64,000 nucleotides of DNA from Sphingomonas sp. IW22 (GTDB lineage: Bacteria > Pseudomonadota > Alphaproteobacteria > Sphingomonadales > Sphingomonadaceae), in assembly GCF_041321155.1 (NCBI RefSeq), contig NZ_JBGGWB010000005.1:124001-188000 (forward strand), read 5' to 3'. A model generated the notes under the pieces. The model had not been told where the DNA came from. It saw only the letters and a program-made list of their open reading frames with translations, and searched no databases. Both the position numbers and the translations under genes were made by a program. Shown piece by piece: positions 17,831 to 28,306 of this stretch (its first letter is position 1; every line of letters starts with the position of its first letter).

Positions 17831-18253
17831 ATGACGACGTCGGTCGATGACCGATCGCTGGTGAACTGGCCGAGCTATGCTCAGACGCGGGCGGAGCTTG
17901 GCGCGAATTTCGCCCGTATCCTCGGTTATTTTCGCGAAGACGGGATGAAGTCGGTCGCTGCGGTCGAAGCCGCGATGCGCGCGCGTTCGGCGGCCGGGCT
18001 GGTGGTACCGGCTCACACGCTGAAGGGGGAGGCGCGGCAATTCGGCGCCGAACCGCTGGGGGACCTTGCCGAAGCGATTGAAATGACCGCGCGCGACTGC
18101 GTGGAGCAGCATGACGCACCTGATGCGCTGCTGGAACAGGTCGTGGCGCTGCGCCCGCTGTTCAACCGCACGCTGACGGCACTGGAGCGCGAAGCGAACC
18201 CGCTGGTTGCGCGCAAACCCGCAGGCGGGTTCGGGCGGCGCGTCGCTCTGTGA
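17831..18253 (+). CDS. histidine phosphotransfer (HPt) domain protein
   Basis: This 140-residue cytoplasmic helical protein has the HPt signature AHTLKGEARQFG, with phosphoacceptor His62. Such proteins pass phosphoryl groups between histidine kinases and response regulators. No kinase lies next to it, so its partners are unknown. In related alphaproteobacteria the relay protein ChpT is different, so this is not ChpT. It is convergent with the thiolase gene, 19 bases apart. Confidence 0.8.
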   Translation: MTTSVDDRSLVNWPSYAQTRAELGANFARILGYFREDGMKSVAAVEAAMRARSAAGLVVPAHTLKGEARQFGAEPLGDLAEAIEMTARDCVEQHDAPDALLEQVVALRPLFNRTLTALEREANPLVARKPAGGFGRRVAL

Positions 18254-18272
18254 CGCACCGCCCGGTCGGGCG

Positions 18273-19448
18273 TTAGAGAACCTCGAACAGGCCGGCGGCG
18301 CCCATGCCGCCACCCACGCACATCGTCACCACGACATATTTCGCGCCGCGCCGCTTTCCTTCGATCAGCGCGTGGCCGGTCATGCGCGCGCCCGACATGC
18401 CATAGGGGTGCCCGATGGAAATGGCACCGCCATTGACGTTCAGCAGCTCGTCGGGGATGCCCAGCTTGTCGCGGCAATACAGCACCTGCACGGCAAACGC
18501 CTCGTTCAGCTCCCACAGGCCGATATCGTCCATCTTCACGCCGAACCGGTCGAGCAGCTTGGGAATGGCATAGACCGGGCCGATGCCCATCTCGTCCGGC
18601 TGGGTGCCGGCGACAGCCATGCCGACATAACGGCCAAGCGGCGTCAGTCCGCGCTTTGCCGCGACGCTTTCTTCCATCAGCACGCTGGCCGACGATCCGT
18701 CCGACAACTGGCTGGCATTGCCCGCCGTGATAAAGCCGCCGGGGATGACGGGCTGAAGGGCCGCCAGACCTTCTGCACTGGTGTCGGGGCGATTTCCCTC
18801 ATCCTTGTTCAGCGTGATTTCGCGCTGGGTGACTTCCTTTGTTTCCTTGTTGACCACGTTCATCGTCGCGGTGACGGGGACGATCTCGTCATCGAACTTG
18901 CCCGCTGCCTGGGCAGCGGCGGTGCGCTGTTGCGACTGGAGGCCATAGGCGTCCTGCGCCTCCCGGCTGATGCCGTAACGCTTGGCCACCGTTTCGGCGG
19001 TCTGCAGCATCGGCATGTACACGTCCTTGTGCATCGCCAGCAATTCGGGATCCGGCGCGATCCGCATCTGGGGCGTCTGGACAAGGCTGATGGATTCGAC
19101 GCCGCCGGCGACGACCACGTCCATATTGTCGACCATGATCTGCTTCGCGGCGGTGGCAATGGCCATCAGGCCGCTGGCGCATTGGCGATCGACCGACATG
19201 CCCGCGACCGTGACGGGCAGTCCGGCGCGCAGACCGACCTGGCGTGCGATATTGCCTGCCTGATGCCCCTGTTGCAGCGCGGCGCCCAGAATGACGTCGT
19301 CGACCTCTGCCCCCTCGATACCGGCGCGATGCACGGCAGCCTCGACCGATTTCGCGCCCAGCGTCTGGGCGGGCAGGTTGTTGAACGCGCCGCGATAGGC
19401 GCGGCCGATGGGCGTGCGAGCGGTGGAAACGATGACGGCGGAGCGCAT
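18273..19448 (-). CDS. acetyl-CoA C-acyltransferase (thiolase)
   Basis: This 391-residue thiolase cleaves or forms 3-ketoacyl-CoA. The nucleophile Cys is in [16 protein letters not shown], the second active-site block is [17 protein letters not shown] (His), and the second Cys is in [35 protein letters not shown] is the typical start. Sequence suggests the FadA/AtoB class without settling degradative versus biosynthetic use. It lies just downstream of a MaoC hydratase in the same direction, which fits fatty acid degradation. Confidence 0.9.
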   Translation of the reverse strand: MRSAVIVSTARTPIGRAYRGAFNNLPAQTLGAKSVEAAVHRAGIEGAEVDDVILGAALQQGHQAGNIARQVGLRAGLPVTVAGMSVDRQCASGLMAIATAAKQIMVDNMDVVVAGGVESISLVQTPQMRIAPDPELLAMHKDVYMPMLQTAETVAKRYGISREAQDAYGLQSQQRTAAAQAAGKFDDEIVPVTATMNVVNKETKEVTQREITLNKDEGNRPDTSAEGLAALQPVIPGGFITAGNASQLSDGSSASVLMEESVAAKRGLTPLGRYVGMAVAGTQPDEMGIGPVYAIPKLLDRFGVKMDDIGLWELNEAFAVQVLYCRDKLGIPDELLNVNGGAISIGHPYGMSGARMTGHALIEGKRRGAKYVVVTMCVGGGMGAAGLFEVL

Positions 19449-19468
19449 GATGATTCCTTTTGCTTTGT

Positions 19469-19921
19469 TCAGACGAAGAGCTGGCTGAGCCATTCGGCGA
19501 CGAGGGCGGGCTTTTCCTCGCCCTCGATCTCGACCGTGAATTCGGTTGTCTGCTGCCATTGGCCGGGACGTTTTTCGGTCAGGTCGAGCAGCTTGAAGTG
19601 CCCGCGCACGCGAGCGCCCGATCGCACCGGTGTCAGAAAGCGGACGCGGTTGCCGCCATAGTTGACGCCCATCCGCACCCCGTCGATCGCCAATCCCGGC
19701 GTCCGTTCGGCCAGCATCGGCATCAGCGAAAGGGTCAGGAAACCATGGGCGATCGTGCCGCCAAATGGCGTCTGTGCGGCGCGATCTTTATCCACATGAA
19801 TGAACTGATGGTCGCCCGTCGCGTTGGCAAAGGCGTCGATCATGTTCTGATCGACCGTCACCCAGTCGGAAACGAGCGTCGTTCCCACCTGGCTGGCGCG
19901 TTCGCTGATGGTGACAGCCAT
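19469..19921 (-). CDS. MaoC-like (R)-specific enoyl-CoA hydratase
   Basis: This 150-residue single hotdog domain has the hydratase-2 signature [15 protein letters not shown] (catalytic Asp and His) followed by [14 protein letters not shown]. It would hydrate trans-2-enoyl-CoA. It is the first gene of a two-gene minus-strand pair with the thiolase, 20 bases apart. ATG 19921 gives the family N-terminus; upstream in-frame sequence has no resemblance. Confidence 0.85.
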   Translation of the reverse strand: MAVTISERASQVGTTLVSDWVTVDQNMIDAFANATGDHQFIHVDKDRAAQTPFGGTIAHGFLTLSLMPMLAERTPGLAIDGVRMGVNYGGNRVRFLTPVRSGARVRGHFKLLDLTEKRPGQWQQTTEFTVEIEGEEKPALVAEWLSQLFV

Positions 19922-20013
19922 TCCCTCTCCGTGGCGTTTGGCGCATATCGCGCAGCACAATCTAATGGCCACGCGGGGACGCTCGCAAGGCTTTCTTGAC
20001 CGGAAACACGAAA

Positions 20014-23000
20014 ATGCAGATGGCCCTAACGTCACTCTCCCGCGATGCACTGGCAAAACTGCACCGCGCGAGCGAACCCGATGTTCTAAAAACGCTGATT
20101 GAGCGTGCGCGGCTCAGCACTGATTCGCGCGAACGGGTGCTGGATCATGCCGCTGGGCTGATCGCGGACCTGCGCGCGGCGCAGAACCGGGGCTGGGTGA
20201 ACCAGTTTCTGCAGGAATATCGGCTAAATTCGTCGGAGGGCGTGGCCCTGCTGAGCCTGGCGGAGGCGTTTCTGCGCGTGCCGGACCCTGAGACCGCCGA
20301 TTTGCTGATCGCCGACAAGCTGGGCGATGCCGATTGGCGTTCGCACACGGGCAAATCCAATTCGGCGCTGGTCAATTCCGCGACATGGGGCCTGGTCGTC
20401 GGTCGCGCGCTGGTGGGTGAGGGGGCCAATGGCGCACTCAAGCGACTGCTCAGCCGGGCGGGCGAGCCGTTCGTGCGTCAGGCCGTCGGCGCCGCGATGC
20501 GGATGATGGGCGAAGTGTTCGTCATGGGCCGTACCATCGACGAAGCGATGAAGCGGATGCGCAAGCCCGAAAATCGCGGCTTCACTGCCAGCTTCGACAT
20601 GCTGGGGGAGGCGGCGCGCACCCGTGCCGATGCCGAGCGCTACTTCGAAGCCTATTTCAACGCGATCCGTGCCGTCGGCAGCGATCCGAAATCGGGCCAT
20701 TCGATCAGCGTCAAGCTGTCGGCACTGCATCCGCGTTACGAAGTCGCCCAGTGGGACCAGTGCGTGCCCGAACTGACCGACATGCTGGCGCAACTGGCAT
20801 CGGAGGCCGCGTCGCAGGGCATTGCTCTGACCGTCGATGCAGAGGAAAGCGACCGGCTGGAAATGTCGCTCGACATCATCGGCAATGTCGCCCGCCGCCC
20901 CGAACTGCGCGGGTGGGACGGTTACGGCATGGCGGTGCAGGCCTATGGCAAGCGCGCGCGCCCGGTCATCCGCTGGGCCGACGATCTGGGCCGGGTGATG
21001 AACGTGCGGCTGGTCAAGGGCGCCTATTGGGATACCGAGATCAAGCGCACCCAGGTCGAGGGGCTGGACGATTACCCGCTGTTCACGCGCAAGTCCGCGA
21101 CCGACGTGTCCTATCTGGCCTGCGCGCGCGACATGCTGGAGGCGGCGCATATCCGTCCCGCCTTTGCCAGCCACAATGCGCTGACCGTTGCCACCATCCT
21201 CGAATGGGCGGGCTCGTCGCGCGATTTCGAGTTCCAGCGCCTGCACGGCATGGGCGAGGGTCTGTACGAACGGCTGGTCCGCGAACAGGGCTATCACTGC
21301 CGCATCTATGCTCCGGTCGGCGGGCACCGCGACCTGCTGGCCTATCTGGTCCGCCGTCTGCTGGAAAACGGCGCCAATTCCTCCTTCGTCCACCAGCTGG
21401 CTGACGAGCATCTGAGCGACGAGGAATTGCTGGCCGATCCTGTTGAAAAGGTGATTGCCGCGGGTGGCGCGCGCCATGCATCGATCCCGCTGCCGATCGA
21501 CCTGATGGGCGCGTGGAAGAACAGCCGCGGGATCGACCTGGCCGACCGCGCGATCCTGGCCGACACGACCAAGGCGATTGCCGACACGCCGATCGACAAT
21601 CGCGGCACCGATGCGGTCCACGCCAACCCCCGCCGCGCCAGCGGTCGCGGCAAGCGCGCGATCGAGGCGTGGACGACGTCCGACAATGCGGTGCACGACT
21701 CGGTGACGCGCGCGCAGGCCGCGTACCCGCAATGGGACCGCCGCCCTGTGGAAGAGCGCGCCGCGATCATGGAGCGCTATGCCGACCTGCTGGAGGAAAA
21801 CCGCATCGAATTGATGGCGCTGTGCGTCAAGGAAGCGTTCAAGACGATCCCCGACGCGCTCGGGGAAATCCGCGAGGCGGCCGATTTCTGCCGCTATTAT
21901 GCGATGCAGGCGCGTGGCCTGTTGCCGCCACGCGTGCTGCCGGGGCCAACCGGGGAGCGCAACGAACTGCGCATGGAAGGGCGCGGCACCTGGGCCACGG
22001 TGTCGCCGTGGAACTTCCCGCTGGCGATCTTTACCGGCCAGAATGTCGCTGCGCTGGTGACGGGTAATACCGTCGTGGCAAAGCCCGCGCCGCAGACGCC
22101 GATGATCGCGCGCCGCGCCGTCGACCTTGCCTATGAAGCGGGTGTGCCGCGCGACGCGTATATCATGGTGACCGGCGGCGCCGATGTGGGGGCGGAACTG
22201 ATTTCGGACCGTCGCATCGCGGGCGTCGCCTTCACCGGATCGACTGCCACGGCCAAGCGGATTGCGCACAGCGTGCTGGCCGACGACGAACGCCCGATCA
22301 TTCCGCTAATCGCGGAAACGGGCGGCGTGAATGCGATGATCGTCGATTCGACCGCGCTGCCCGAACAGGTGGTGATGGACGTGATCACCAGCGCCTTCCG
22401 CTCGGCGGGACAGCGTTGTTCGGCGCTGAGGCTGTTGTTGCTGCAGGAAGAGGTCGCGCCGACGATCCTTGAGATGCTGCGCGGTGCCATGGACACGCTG
22501 ATCGTTGGCGACCCCGCCGATCCGGCGACCGACGTGCCGCCCGTGATCGACCGCGACGCATATGACCGGCTGATGGGCTATCGCGAGACCAAGCGCCCGC
22601 GCTGGATCGCGACGGTCGACGTGCCGGAGGACGGGCTGTTCGTGCCGCCGACGCTGATCGGCCTCGATTCGATCGAGGATCTGGACCGCGAATGGTTCGG
22701 CCCGCTGCTGCACGTCGCCACGTGGAAGGCAGGCGCGCTGGTCGACACGATCGAGCGGGTGAACGCCAAGCGGTTCGGCCTGACCATGGGGCTGCACAGC
22801 CGCATCGCGCGCTCGGCCGAACTGGCGGAGCAACATGCGCGGATCGGCAACCTGTACGTCAATCGTTCGATGATCGGCGCGATTGTCGGCTCTCAACCCT
22901 TTGGCGGGGAGGGCATGTCGGGCACCGGGCCGAAGGCGGGCGGGCCGAATTATCTGCCGCGCTTCTGTGCAGAGCGGGCTGTGTCGGTCGATACGACCAG

Positions 23001-23049
23001 CGCAGGCGGCAATGCGACGCTGCTCAGCCTGGACGAAGGGGGTATCTGA
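20014..23049 (+). CDS. putA: bifunctional proline dehydrogenase / L-glutamate gamma-semialdehyde dehydrogenase
   Basis: This enzyme of about 1011 residues oxidises proline to glutamate in two steps with a channelled intermediate. The N-terminal PRODH barrel has GVALTVDAEESDRLE-like sequence, VRLVKGAYWDTEIK, ASHNALT and YAPVGGHRDLLAYLVRRLLENG. The C-terminal ALDH domain has VSPWNFPLAIFTGQ, TGSTATAKRIA, ETGGVNAMIVD (general base) and SAGQRCSALRLLLLQ (catalytic Cys). It lacks the N-terminal ribbon-helix-helix DNA-binding domain of enterobacterial PutA and so is the non-repressor form. ATG 20014 is preferred over TTG 19996 because GGAA lies 9 bases upstream of it. Confidence 0.95.
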   Translation: MQMALTSLSRDALAKLHRASEPDVLKTLIERARLSTDSRERVLDHAAGLIADLRAAQNRGWVNQFLQEYRLNSSEGVALLSLAEAFLRVPDPETADLLIADKLGDADWRSHTGKSNSALVNSATWGLVVGRALVGEGANGALKRLLSRAGEPFVRQAVGAAMRMMGEVFVMGRTIDEAMKRMRKPENRGFTASFDMLGEAARTRADAERYFEAYFNAIRAVGSDPKSGHSISVKLSALHPRYEVAQWDQCVPELTDMLAQLASEAASQGIALTVDAEESDRLEMSLDIIGNVARRPELRGWDGYGMAVQAYGKRARPVIRWADDLGRVMNVRLVKGAYWDTEIKRTQVEGLDDYPLFTRKSATDVSYLACARDMLEAAHIRPAFASHNALTVATILEWAGSSRDFEFQRLHGMGEGLYERLVREQGYHCRIYAPVGGHRDLLAYLVRRLLENGANSSFVHQLADEHLSDEELLADPVEKVIAAGGARHASIPLPIDLMGAWKNSRGIDLADRAILADTTKAIADTPIDNRGTDAVHANPRRASGRGKRAIEAWTTSDNAVHDSVTRAQAAYPQWDRRPVEERAAIMERYADLLEENRIELMALCVKEAFKTIPDALGEIREAADFCRYYAMQARGLLPPRVLPGPTGERNELRMEGRGTWATVSPWNFPLAIFTGQNVAALVTGNTVVAKPAPQTPMIARRAVDLAYEAGVPRDAYIMVTGGADVGAELISDRRIAGVAFTGSTATAKRIAHSVLADDERPIIPLIAETGGVNAMIVDSTALPEQVVMDVITSAFRSAGQRCSALRLLLLQEEVAPTILEMLRGAMDTLIVGDPADPATDVPPVIDRDAYDRLMGYRETKRPRWIATVDVPEDGLFVPPTLIGLDSIEDLDREWFGPLLHVATWKAGALVDTIERVNAKRFGLTMGLHSRIARSAELAEQHARIGNLYVNRSMIGAIVGSQPFGGEGMSGTGPKAGGPNYLPRFCAERAVSVDTTSAGGNATLLSLDEGGI

Positions 23050-23055
23050 TGATGG

Positions 23056-23090
23056 TGCCGCCGCCCCGGTCGCAAACCGGGGCGGCGGCA
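23056..23090. terminator. perfect 14-bp hairpin between convergent putA and argG
   Basis: The arm TGCCGCCGCCCCGG (23056-23069) is exactly complementary to CCGGGGCGGCGGCA (23077-23090), with the loop TCGCAAA. It fills the 45-base gap between two convergent genes. There is no T-run on either side. Confidence 0.55.
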
Positions 23091-23094
23091 ACGA

Positions 23095-24315
23095 TCAATG
23101 CTGGCCGCGCTGGCCCAGCAGGCGCAGGCGAAGCGCGTTCAGCTTGATGAAGCCCGCCGCGTCGCGCTGGTCATAGGCGCCGGCATCGTCCTCGAACGTC
23201 ACGACCTTTTCGCTGTACAGCGTGTGCGGCGACTTGCGCCCGACGATATAGGCGCCGCCCTTGTACAGCTTCAGGCGCACGGTGCCGGTCACCTTGTCCT
23301 GGCTGTGGTCAATGGCGGCCTGAAGCATCTCGCGTTCAGGCGCGAACCAGAAGCCGTTATAGATCAGCTCGGCATAGCGCGGCATCAGCTCGTCCTTCAG
23401 ATGCGCGGCGCCGCGATCCAGCGTGATCTGTTCGATCCCGCGATGCGCGGCGGCATAGATGGTGCCGCCCGGCGTCTCGTACATGCCGCGCGACTTCATG
23501 CCGACGAAGCGGTTCTCGACCAGGTCGAGGCGGCCGATGCCATGCTTGCGGCCCAGTTCGTTCAGCGCCGCCAGCAGCGTGGCGGGCGACATCGCCTGAC
23601 CATTCAGCGCAACACCGTCGCCGCGTTCGAAATCGATCTCGATGTATTCAGGCGCGTCGGGCGCATCTTCCGGATTGACGGTGCGCGAATAGACGTAATC
23701 GGGCACTTCGTCCCACGGATCCTCAAGCACCTTGCCCTCGGACGAGGTGTGGAGGAGGTTGGCGTCGGTCGAAAACGGGCTTTCGCCGCGCTTGTCCTTG
23801 GGCACCGGAATCTGGTGCGCTTCGGCAAAGGCGATTAGGGCGGTGCGGCTGGTCAGGTCCCATTCGCGCCACGGCGCGATCACCTTGATATCGGGATTGA
23901 GGGCATAGGCCGACAATTCGAAGCGTACCTGATCGTTACCCTTGCCGGTCGCGCCATGCGCAACGGCGTCGGCGCCGACTTCCTTGGCAATCTCGATCAG
24001 CCGCTTGGAAATCAGCGGCCGTGCGATCGAGGTGCCGAGCAGGTACAGCCCCTCGTACAGCGCGTTGGCGCGCATCATCGGGAACACGAAATCGCGGACG
24101 AATTCCTCGCGCAGATCGTCGATATAGATATGCTCGGGACGCACACCCATCAGCTCGGCCTTGGCGCGCGCGGGCTCCAGCTCTTCACCCTGACCCAGAT
24201 CCGCGGTGAAGGTCACGACCTCGCAATTATAGGTCTGTTGAAGCCATTTCAGGATCACGCTGGTGTCGAGGCCACCTGAATAGGCAAGGACAACGCGTTT
24301 GATCTGATCGGACAT
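23095..24315 (-). CDS. argG: argininosuccinate synthase
   Basis: ArgG joins citrulline and aspartate with ATP in arginine synthesis. The 406-residue protein has the ATP-pyrophosphatase motif AYSGGLDTS near the start, then [27 protein letters not shown] and [21 protein letters not shown]. Length and motifs match the family throughout. It is the last gene of the minus-strand run trmB-MATE-argG. Confidence 0.97.
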   Translation of the reverse strand: MSDQIKRVVLAYSGGLDTSVILKWLQQTYNCEVVTFTADLGQGEELEPARAKAELMGVRPEHIYIDDLREEFVRDFVFPMMRANALYEGLYLLGTSIARPLISKRLIEIAKEVGADAVAHGATGKGNDQVRFELSAYALNPDIKVIAPWREWDLTSRTALIAFAEAHQIPVPKDKRGESPFSTDANLLHTSSEGKVLEDPWDEVPDYVYSRTVNPEDAPDAPEYIEIDFERGDGVALNGQAMSPATLLAALNELGRKHGIGRLDLVENRFVGMKSRGMYETPGGTIYAAAHRGIEQITLDRGAAHLKDELMPRYAELIYNGFWFAPEREMLQAAIDHSQDKVTGTVRLKLYKGGAYIVGRKSPHTLYSEKVVTFEDDAGAYDQRDAAGFIKLNALRLRLLGQRGQH

Positions 24316-24348
24316 GGGCAGGCTCCAAATGGGGGACGCGGGCGGCCT

Positions 24349-25659
24349 CTAGGGCGCGGCGCGCGCGGGGGCAAGGCGGCGCATCAACCGCGGCCAGAAC
24401 AGCCCCAGCGCAATCGCGCGCCAGCCATAGCCCGCCAGCAGCGCAATCCACACGCCCACCTCGCCCCAGGGGCGCAGCGCCAGGTCGGTCAGCACATAGG
24501 CGGCGGTGGAGGCCAGCGCCGCATCGCGCAGTGCCCGCCCTTCGGTGGCGCCGATGAACACGCCGTCCAGCAGCCATGCGGGTGTGCCGATCAGCGGCAC
24601 CAGCGCGACCAGCGGCAACAGGCCGGCGGCAATGGCACGCACCTCCGCACTGGTGGTCAGCAGCGCGACGAACGCCTCTCCACCCGCCGCGATCAGCACG
24701 GCGAAGAGGATGGCGGTGCCAAGGCAGAACTCGCCCACCAGCCGCGTCGCGCGCAGCATCGCGGCCCGGTCGCGCGCACCGATTGCCGCGCCCACGCGCG
24801 CTTCGGCAGTGAAGCAGAATCCGTCGAGGATAAAGGCGCTGACGGCGACGAACTGCATCAGGACCTGCTGTGCGGCCAGCGTCTCCGCACCCAGCCGTGC
24901 ACCCGCATTGGTGAACCACCCGAACAAAGTCAGCAGCGCGACGGTGCGGATCATCAGGTCGCGATTGACAGCGAACAGCCGCGCCAGCGCCGCGCGGTCG
25001 AACAGGGCTGCCGCCGTTCCCCGCCAGCCCGCGCGTGTGACCCACAGCGCTGCCGCGACCGCAATCCAGTCGGCGCAGGCGGTGCCCAGCCCAACGCCGC
25101 GCACGCCCATGTCCAGCTGCCACACGAACAGCATCGTCAGCGCGATGTTCGCGGCGTTCAGGATCAATTGCACCACCAGCGCCGCACGCGTGCGCCCGAC
25201 GCCGAGCAACCAGCCATTGGCCGCATAAAAGGCAAGCGCGGCGGGCGCGCCCAGCAAGCGCGCCTCGACATAGGTGCGCGTCGCCACGTCCAGCGCGCCG
25301 CCGCCCGCCATCAATGCCAGCGCCGCTGGGACCAGCAGCGATTGAAGGATCAGCAACACCGCGCCCAGTAACCCGCCAAGCATCAATCCGCGCCTGAGCA
25401 GCGCGGCAATCTCTGCCCCGTCATTCGCGCCCACCGCCTGCGCGGTCAGGCCCGTCATGCCCATCCGCAGAAAGCCGAATGCCCAGAACAGGAAATTGAC
25501 GATGGTCGACCCCAGCGCCACCGCTGCCAGCGCGGTCGCTTCGCCGGTGCGCCCGATCACCGCCGTATCGACGATGCCGACCAGCGGAATCGAAGCCTGC
25601 GCCACCATTATCGGCCAGGCTTGCGACAGGATCGCTCGGCGGGTTGGGGCAGCGGACAT
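24349..25659 (-). CDS. MATE family efflux transporter
   Basis: This 436-residue protein has about twelve hydrophobic helices. The family features include the N-terminal AWPIMVAQASIPLVGIVDTAVIG and a second, repeat-related half with similar spacing. It exports cationic or other compounds using an ion gradient, and it resembles the DinF-like branch. ATG 25659 follows trmB at 76 bases and argG follows 33 bases after its stop. Confidence 0.9.
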   Translation of the reverse strand: MSAAPTRRAILSQAWPIMVAQASIPLVGIVDTAVIGRTGEATALAAVALGSTIVNFLFWAFGFLRMGMTGLTAQAVGANDGAEIAALLRRGLMLGGLLGAVLLILQSLLVPAALALMAGGGALDVATRTYVEARLLGAPAALAFYAANGWLLGVGRTRAALVVQLILNAANIALTMLFVWQLDMGVRGVGLGTACADWIAVAAALWVTRAGWRGTAAALFDRAALARLFAVNRDLMIRTVALLTLFGWFTNAGARLGAETLAAQQVLMQFVAVSAFILDGFCFTAEARVGAAIGARDRAAMLRATRLVGEFCLGTAILFAVLIAAGGEAFVALLTTSAEVRAIAAGLLPLVALVPLIGTPAWLLDGVFIGATEGRALRDAALASTAAYVLTDLALRPWGEVGVWIALLAGYGWRAIALGLFWPRLMRRLAPARAAP

Positions 25660-25735
25660 GGCCGGCCGCGTTATCGGGCCGCTTATGCCCGGTAAAGCAC
25701 GACGCGCCGGCGCCGCCGCGACTTACCGGCTGGAG

Positions 25736-26416
25736 TCAGAGCCGCACATACCGGAAATACCAGACCTCATGCCCCTTGGTGCGTGCCTTGCGCTCATAGC
25801 GGGTTTCCGGCCAGTCGGCGGGCCGCGTCAGGAAATCGGCGGCGGTGCGCGCGGTCCATTCAAAGTCGCGGCGCTGGTTCATCACCATCATCGACCAGCG
25901 ACAATAAGTCGGGTCGTCGGTGCCCAGCCGGAATTCGGCGCCGGGCTTCAGCTTTGCGGCGATCAGGTCCAGCGGGCCGTGATTGACCATGCGCCGCTTG
26001 GCGTGGCGCGCCTTGCGCCAGGGATCCGGGTGCAGCAGGTACAGCCGCGACAGGCTGGCGTCGGGTATCCGTTCCAGCACCTCCAGCGCGTCGCCCATGT
26101 GCAGGCGCACATTGCCAAGGTTACGGTCGCGGATGTGTGCCAGCGCCCCGACGACGCCGTTCAGGAACGGTTCGCAGCCGATAAAGCCATGATTGGGCAG
26201 TGCCGAAGCCTGTCCGGCCAGATGCTCGCCCCCGCCAAAGCCGATCTCGAATTCGATCGGACGGTCGTCGCCGAACAGGTCCGCAGGGTCCAGCGGCCCT
26301 TCCGCCGGGACTTCCAGTTTCGGCAACAGGTCCTCGACCAGCGCGGCCTGCCCTGCGCGCAGCTTGTGCCCCTGGCGGCGGCCATAGAGACGACGGATGG
26401 TAGCGGGATCGTTCAT
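25736..26416 (-). CDS. trmB: tRNA (guanosine(46)-N7)-methyltransferase
   Basis: TrmB makes m7G46 in the variable loop of tRNA. The 226-residue protein has the SAM-binding stretch IEFEIGFGGGEHLAGQ, GCEPFLNGVVGAL and the family motif LYLLHPDPWRKARHAKRRMVN. ATG 26416 begins MNDPATIRRLYGRRQGHKL, the typical basic N-terminus. It is divergent from the SDR gene at 26521. Confidence 0.94.
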   Translation of the reverse strand: MNDPATIRRLYGRRQGHKLRAGQAALVEDLLPKLEVPAEGPLDPADLFGDDRPIEFEIGFGGGEHLAGQASALPNHGFIGCEPFLNGVVGALAHIRDRNLGNVRLHMGDALEVLERIPDASLSRLYLLHPDPWRKARHAKRRMVNHGPLDLIAAKLKPGAEFRLGTDDPTYCRWSMMVMNQRRDFEWTARTAADFLTRPADWPETRYERKARTKGHEVWYFRYVRL

Positions 26417-26520
26417 TGGGCGACGCCTGTGCCGCCCATGCGCGCCGATGTCGAGAGGGGGCTTTCAAACGCGCCCGGACTGCCCACTTTCCGAGCGTTC
26501 AATCGAAAGGACTGGTTTCC

Positions 26521-27294
26521 ATGAAGAGCAGCGGCAACACCATTCTGGTCACGGGCGGCGGTTCGGGCATCGGCGCGGCTCTGGCGCAAAGGCTGGCGGC
26601 GCGCGGCGACACCGTGATCGTTGCCGGGCGTCGGCGCGAGGCGCTGGAAGAAGCGATTACGGGGCGCGAGCGGATGCACGCAATGACGCTCGACATCGAC
26701 CACGCGGCCGCGATCGAAGACTTCGCCGCGCGCCTGATCGCAGAGCATCCCGCGCTGAACGCGGTCATCCACAATGCCGGGATCATGAGGTTCGAGACGC
26801 TGGATGCGCGTCGCGACCTGTCGGATGCGGAAGCGACGATCGCCACCAACCTGCTGGGGCCGATTCGCCTGACCAATGCGCTGATCGACCATCTGGTGAC
26901 CAAGGACGATGCGGCGATCGTCACGGTCACGTCGGGCCTCGCCTATGTCCCGCTGGTCGCGACGCCAACCTATTCGGCGACCAAGGCCGCGATCCACAGC
27001 TATACCGTCAGCCTGCGTGAGGCGCTGGAAGGCAGGGTCGAGGTGATCGAGATCGCGCCCCCCGCCGTCCGCACCGACCTGACCCCCGGTCAGAAAGATC
27101 GGGAAGGCTATATGCCGCTCGACGCATTTGCCGATGAAGTGATGGCGCTGCTGCAAGGCAATCCCACGCCGGCGGAAGTGCTGGTCGAGCGGGTTCGCGC
27201 GCTGCGCAATGCAGAGGCGGATGGCGCGTTCGATCAGCGGCTGAAGATGATCAACGATTTCGCGCGCGCCGAGCGGGAGCGCAGCGGCAGCTGA
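26521..27294 (+). CDS. short-chain dehydrogenase/reductase (DltE-like)
   Basis: This 257-residue classical SDR has the NAD(P) motif TGGGSGIGAALA, the NAG stretch VIHNAGIMR and the catalytic TVTSGLAYVP plus YSATKAAIH (YxxxK). The C-terminal half resembles DltE-type oxidoreductases. ATG 26521 is preceded by AAAGGA (26506-26511). The substrate is unknown and no pathway neighbour helps. Confidence 0.85.
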   Translation: MKSSGNTILVTGGGSGIGAALAQRLAARGDTVIVAGRRREALEEAITGRERMHAMTLDIDHAAAIEDFAARLIAEHPALNAVIHNAGIMRFETLDARRDLSDAEATIATNLLGPIRLTNALIDHLVTKDDAAIVTVTSGLAYVPLVATPTYSATKAAIHSYTVSLREALEGRVEVIEIAPPAVRTDLTPGQKDREGYMPLDAFADEVMALLQGNPTPAEVLVERVRALRNAEADGAFDQRLKMINDFARAERERSGS

Positions 27295-27364
27295 CCAGCT
27301 TTTCTTTCCGCGGGGATAGCCGACGATCTTTGCGGCGGCGCAGCATCGGGACTATTTGACGGGC

Positions 27365-28273
27365 ATGACCCGCCAACCTCCCGATGCCGCCGCCCGTTCG
27401 ACCCGCACGGGTTTGATGCAGGCGGCGGGCGCCTATCTGATCTGGGGGCTGCTGCCGCTTTATTTCCTTTTGCTCAAAACGGTCGACGCCGGTGAGATCG
27501 TGGCCAACCGCGTCATCTGGTCGCTGGCGTTGCTGTTCGGCATTGTTGCACTGACGCGGCGGGGCGGGCGACTGTGGCTGGCGTTGACCAGTGGGCGGAC
27601 GTTGCGACTGCTGGCGCTGAGTGCTGCGCTGATTTCGGTCAACTGGCTGGTCTATATCTGGTCGGTGCAGCACGCGCATGTGCTGGAGGCGAGCCTGGGT
27701 TATTTCCTGAACCCGCTGGTCAATGTCGTCCTTGGCGTGCTGGTCCTTCGCGAACGGCTGAGCCGCCCGCAAATGGCGGCGGTCGCGCTGGCGGCGCTGG
27801 GTGTGCTGGTACTGGCGCTGCAGGCGGGGGAGGGGCTGTGGATCAGCCTGACGTTGGCGATCAGCTTTGGCCTGTACGGACTGGTGCGAAAGGTCGCGCC
27901 CGTCGAGTCGATCGAGGGGCTGACGATCGAAACGCTGGTGCTGACGCCCTTTGCCATCGCCTATCTCGTCTGGCTGGACGGGCAGGGAGTGCTGGCATTC
28001 GGCGGTGACGTGACGACGACGACGCTGCTGGCGGTGGCGGGGGTCGTGACCGCCATCCCGCTGCTGTTGTTCGCGGCAGGCGCGCGGCGATTGCCCTATT
28101 CGGTCATCGGACTGCTGCAATATCTGGCGCCGACCTTGCAGTTCCTTCTGGCGATCACGCTGCTGGGCGAACAAATGACGACAGCGCACGCCATCTGTTT
28201 CGCGCTGATCTGGGCAGGGCTGGCGGTGTTCGTGATGGGCAGTATTCGCCGCCCGCGCGTCGCACCCGTTTGA
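27365..28273 (+). CDS. rarD: EamA-family transporter RarD
   Basis: This 302-residue protein has ten hydrophobic helices in two EamA repeats. GAYLIWGLLPLYFLLLK near the start and LGYFLNPLVNVVLGVLVLRERL are typical of RarD. The family has been linked to drug/metabolite export, but its natural substrate is unclear. I chose ATG 27365 over TTG 27356. Confidence 0.88.
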   Translation: MTRQPPDAAARSTRTGLMQAAGAYLIWGLLPLYFLLLKTVDAGEIVANRVIWSLALLFGIVALTRRGGRLWLALTSGRTLRLLALSAALISVNWLVYIWSVQHAHVLEASLGYFLNPLVNVVLGVLVLRERLSRPQMAAVALAALGVLVLALQAGEGLWISLTLAISFGLYGLVRKVAPVESIEGLTIETLVLTPFAIAYLVWLDGQGVLAFGGDVTTTTLLAVAGVVTAIPLLLFAAGARRLPYSVIGLLQYLAPTLQFLLAITLLGEQMTTAHAICFALIWAGLAVFVMGSIRRPRVAPV

Positions 28274-28306
28274 GAAGTCGCGCGCGCTGGTTTAAGGGCG
28301 CGCGCC

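Noticed and set aside
18254-18272. A possible terminator hairpin between the HPt and thiolase genes
   Set aside because: The sequence CGCCCG-GT-CGGGCG has too small a loop to fold fully, and no T-run is present.
20224-22269. A 681-codon open frame on the minus strand inside putA
   Set aside because: It is rich in Arg, His and Asp runs typical of antisense frames in GC-rich coding DNA. putA on the plus strand is complete with all motifs.
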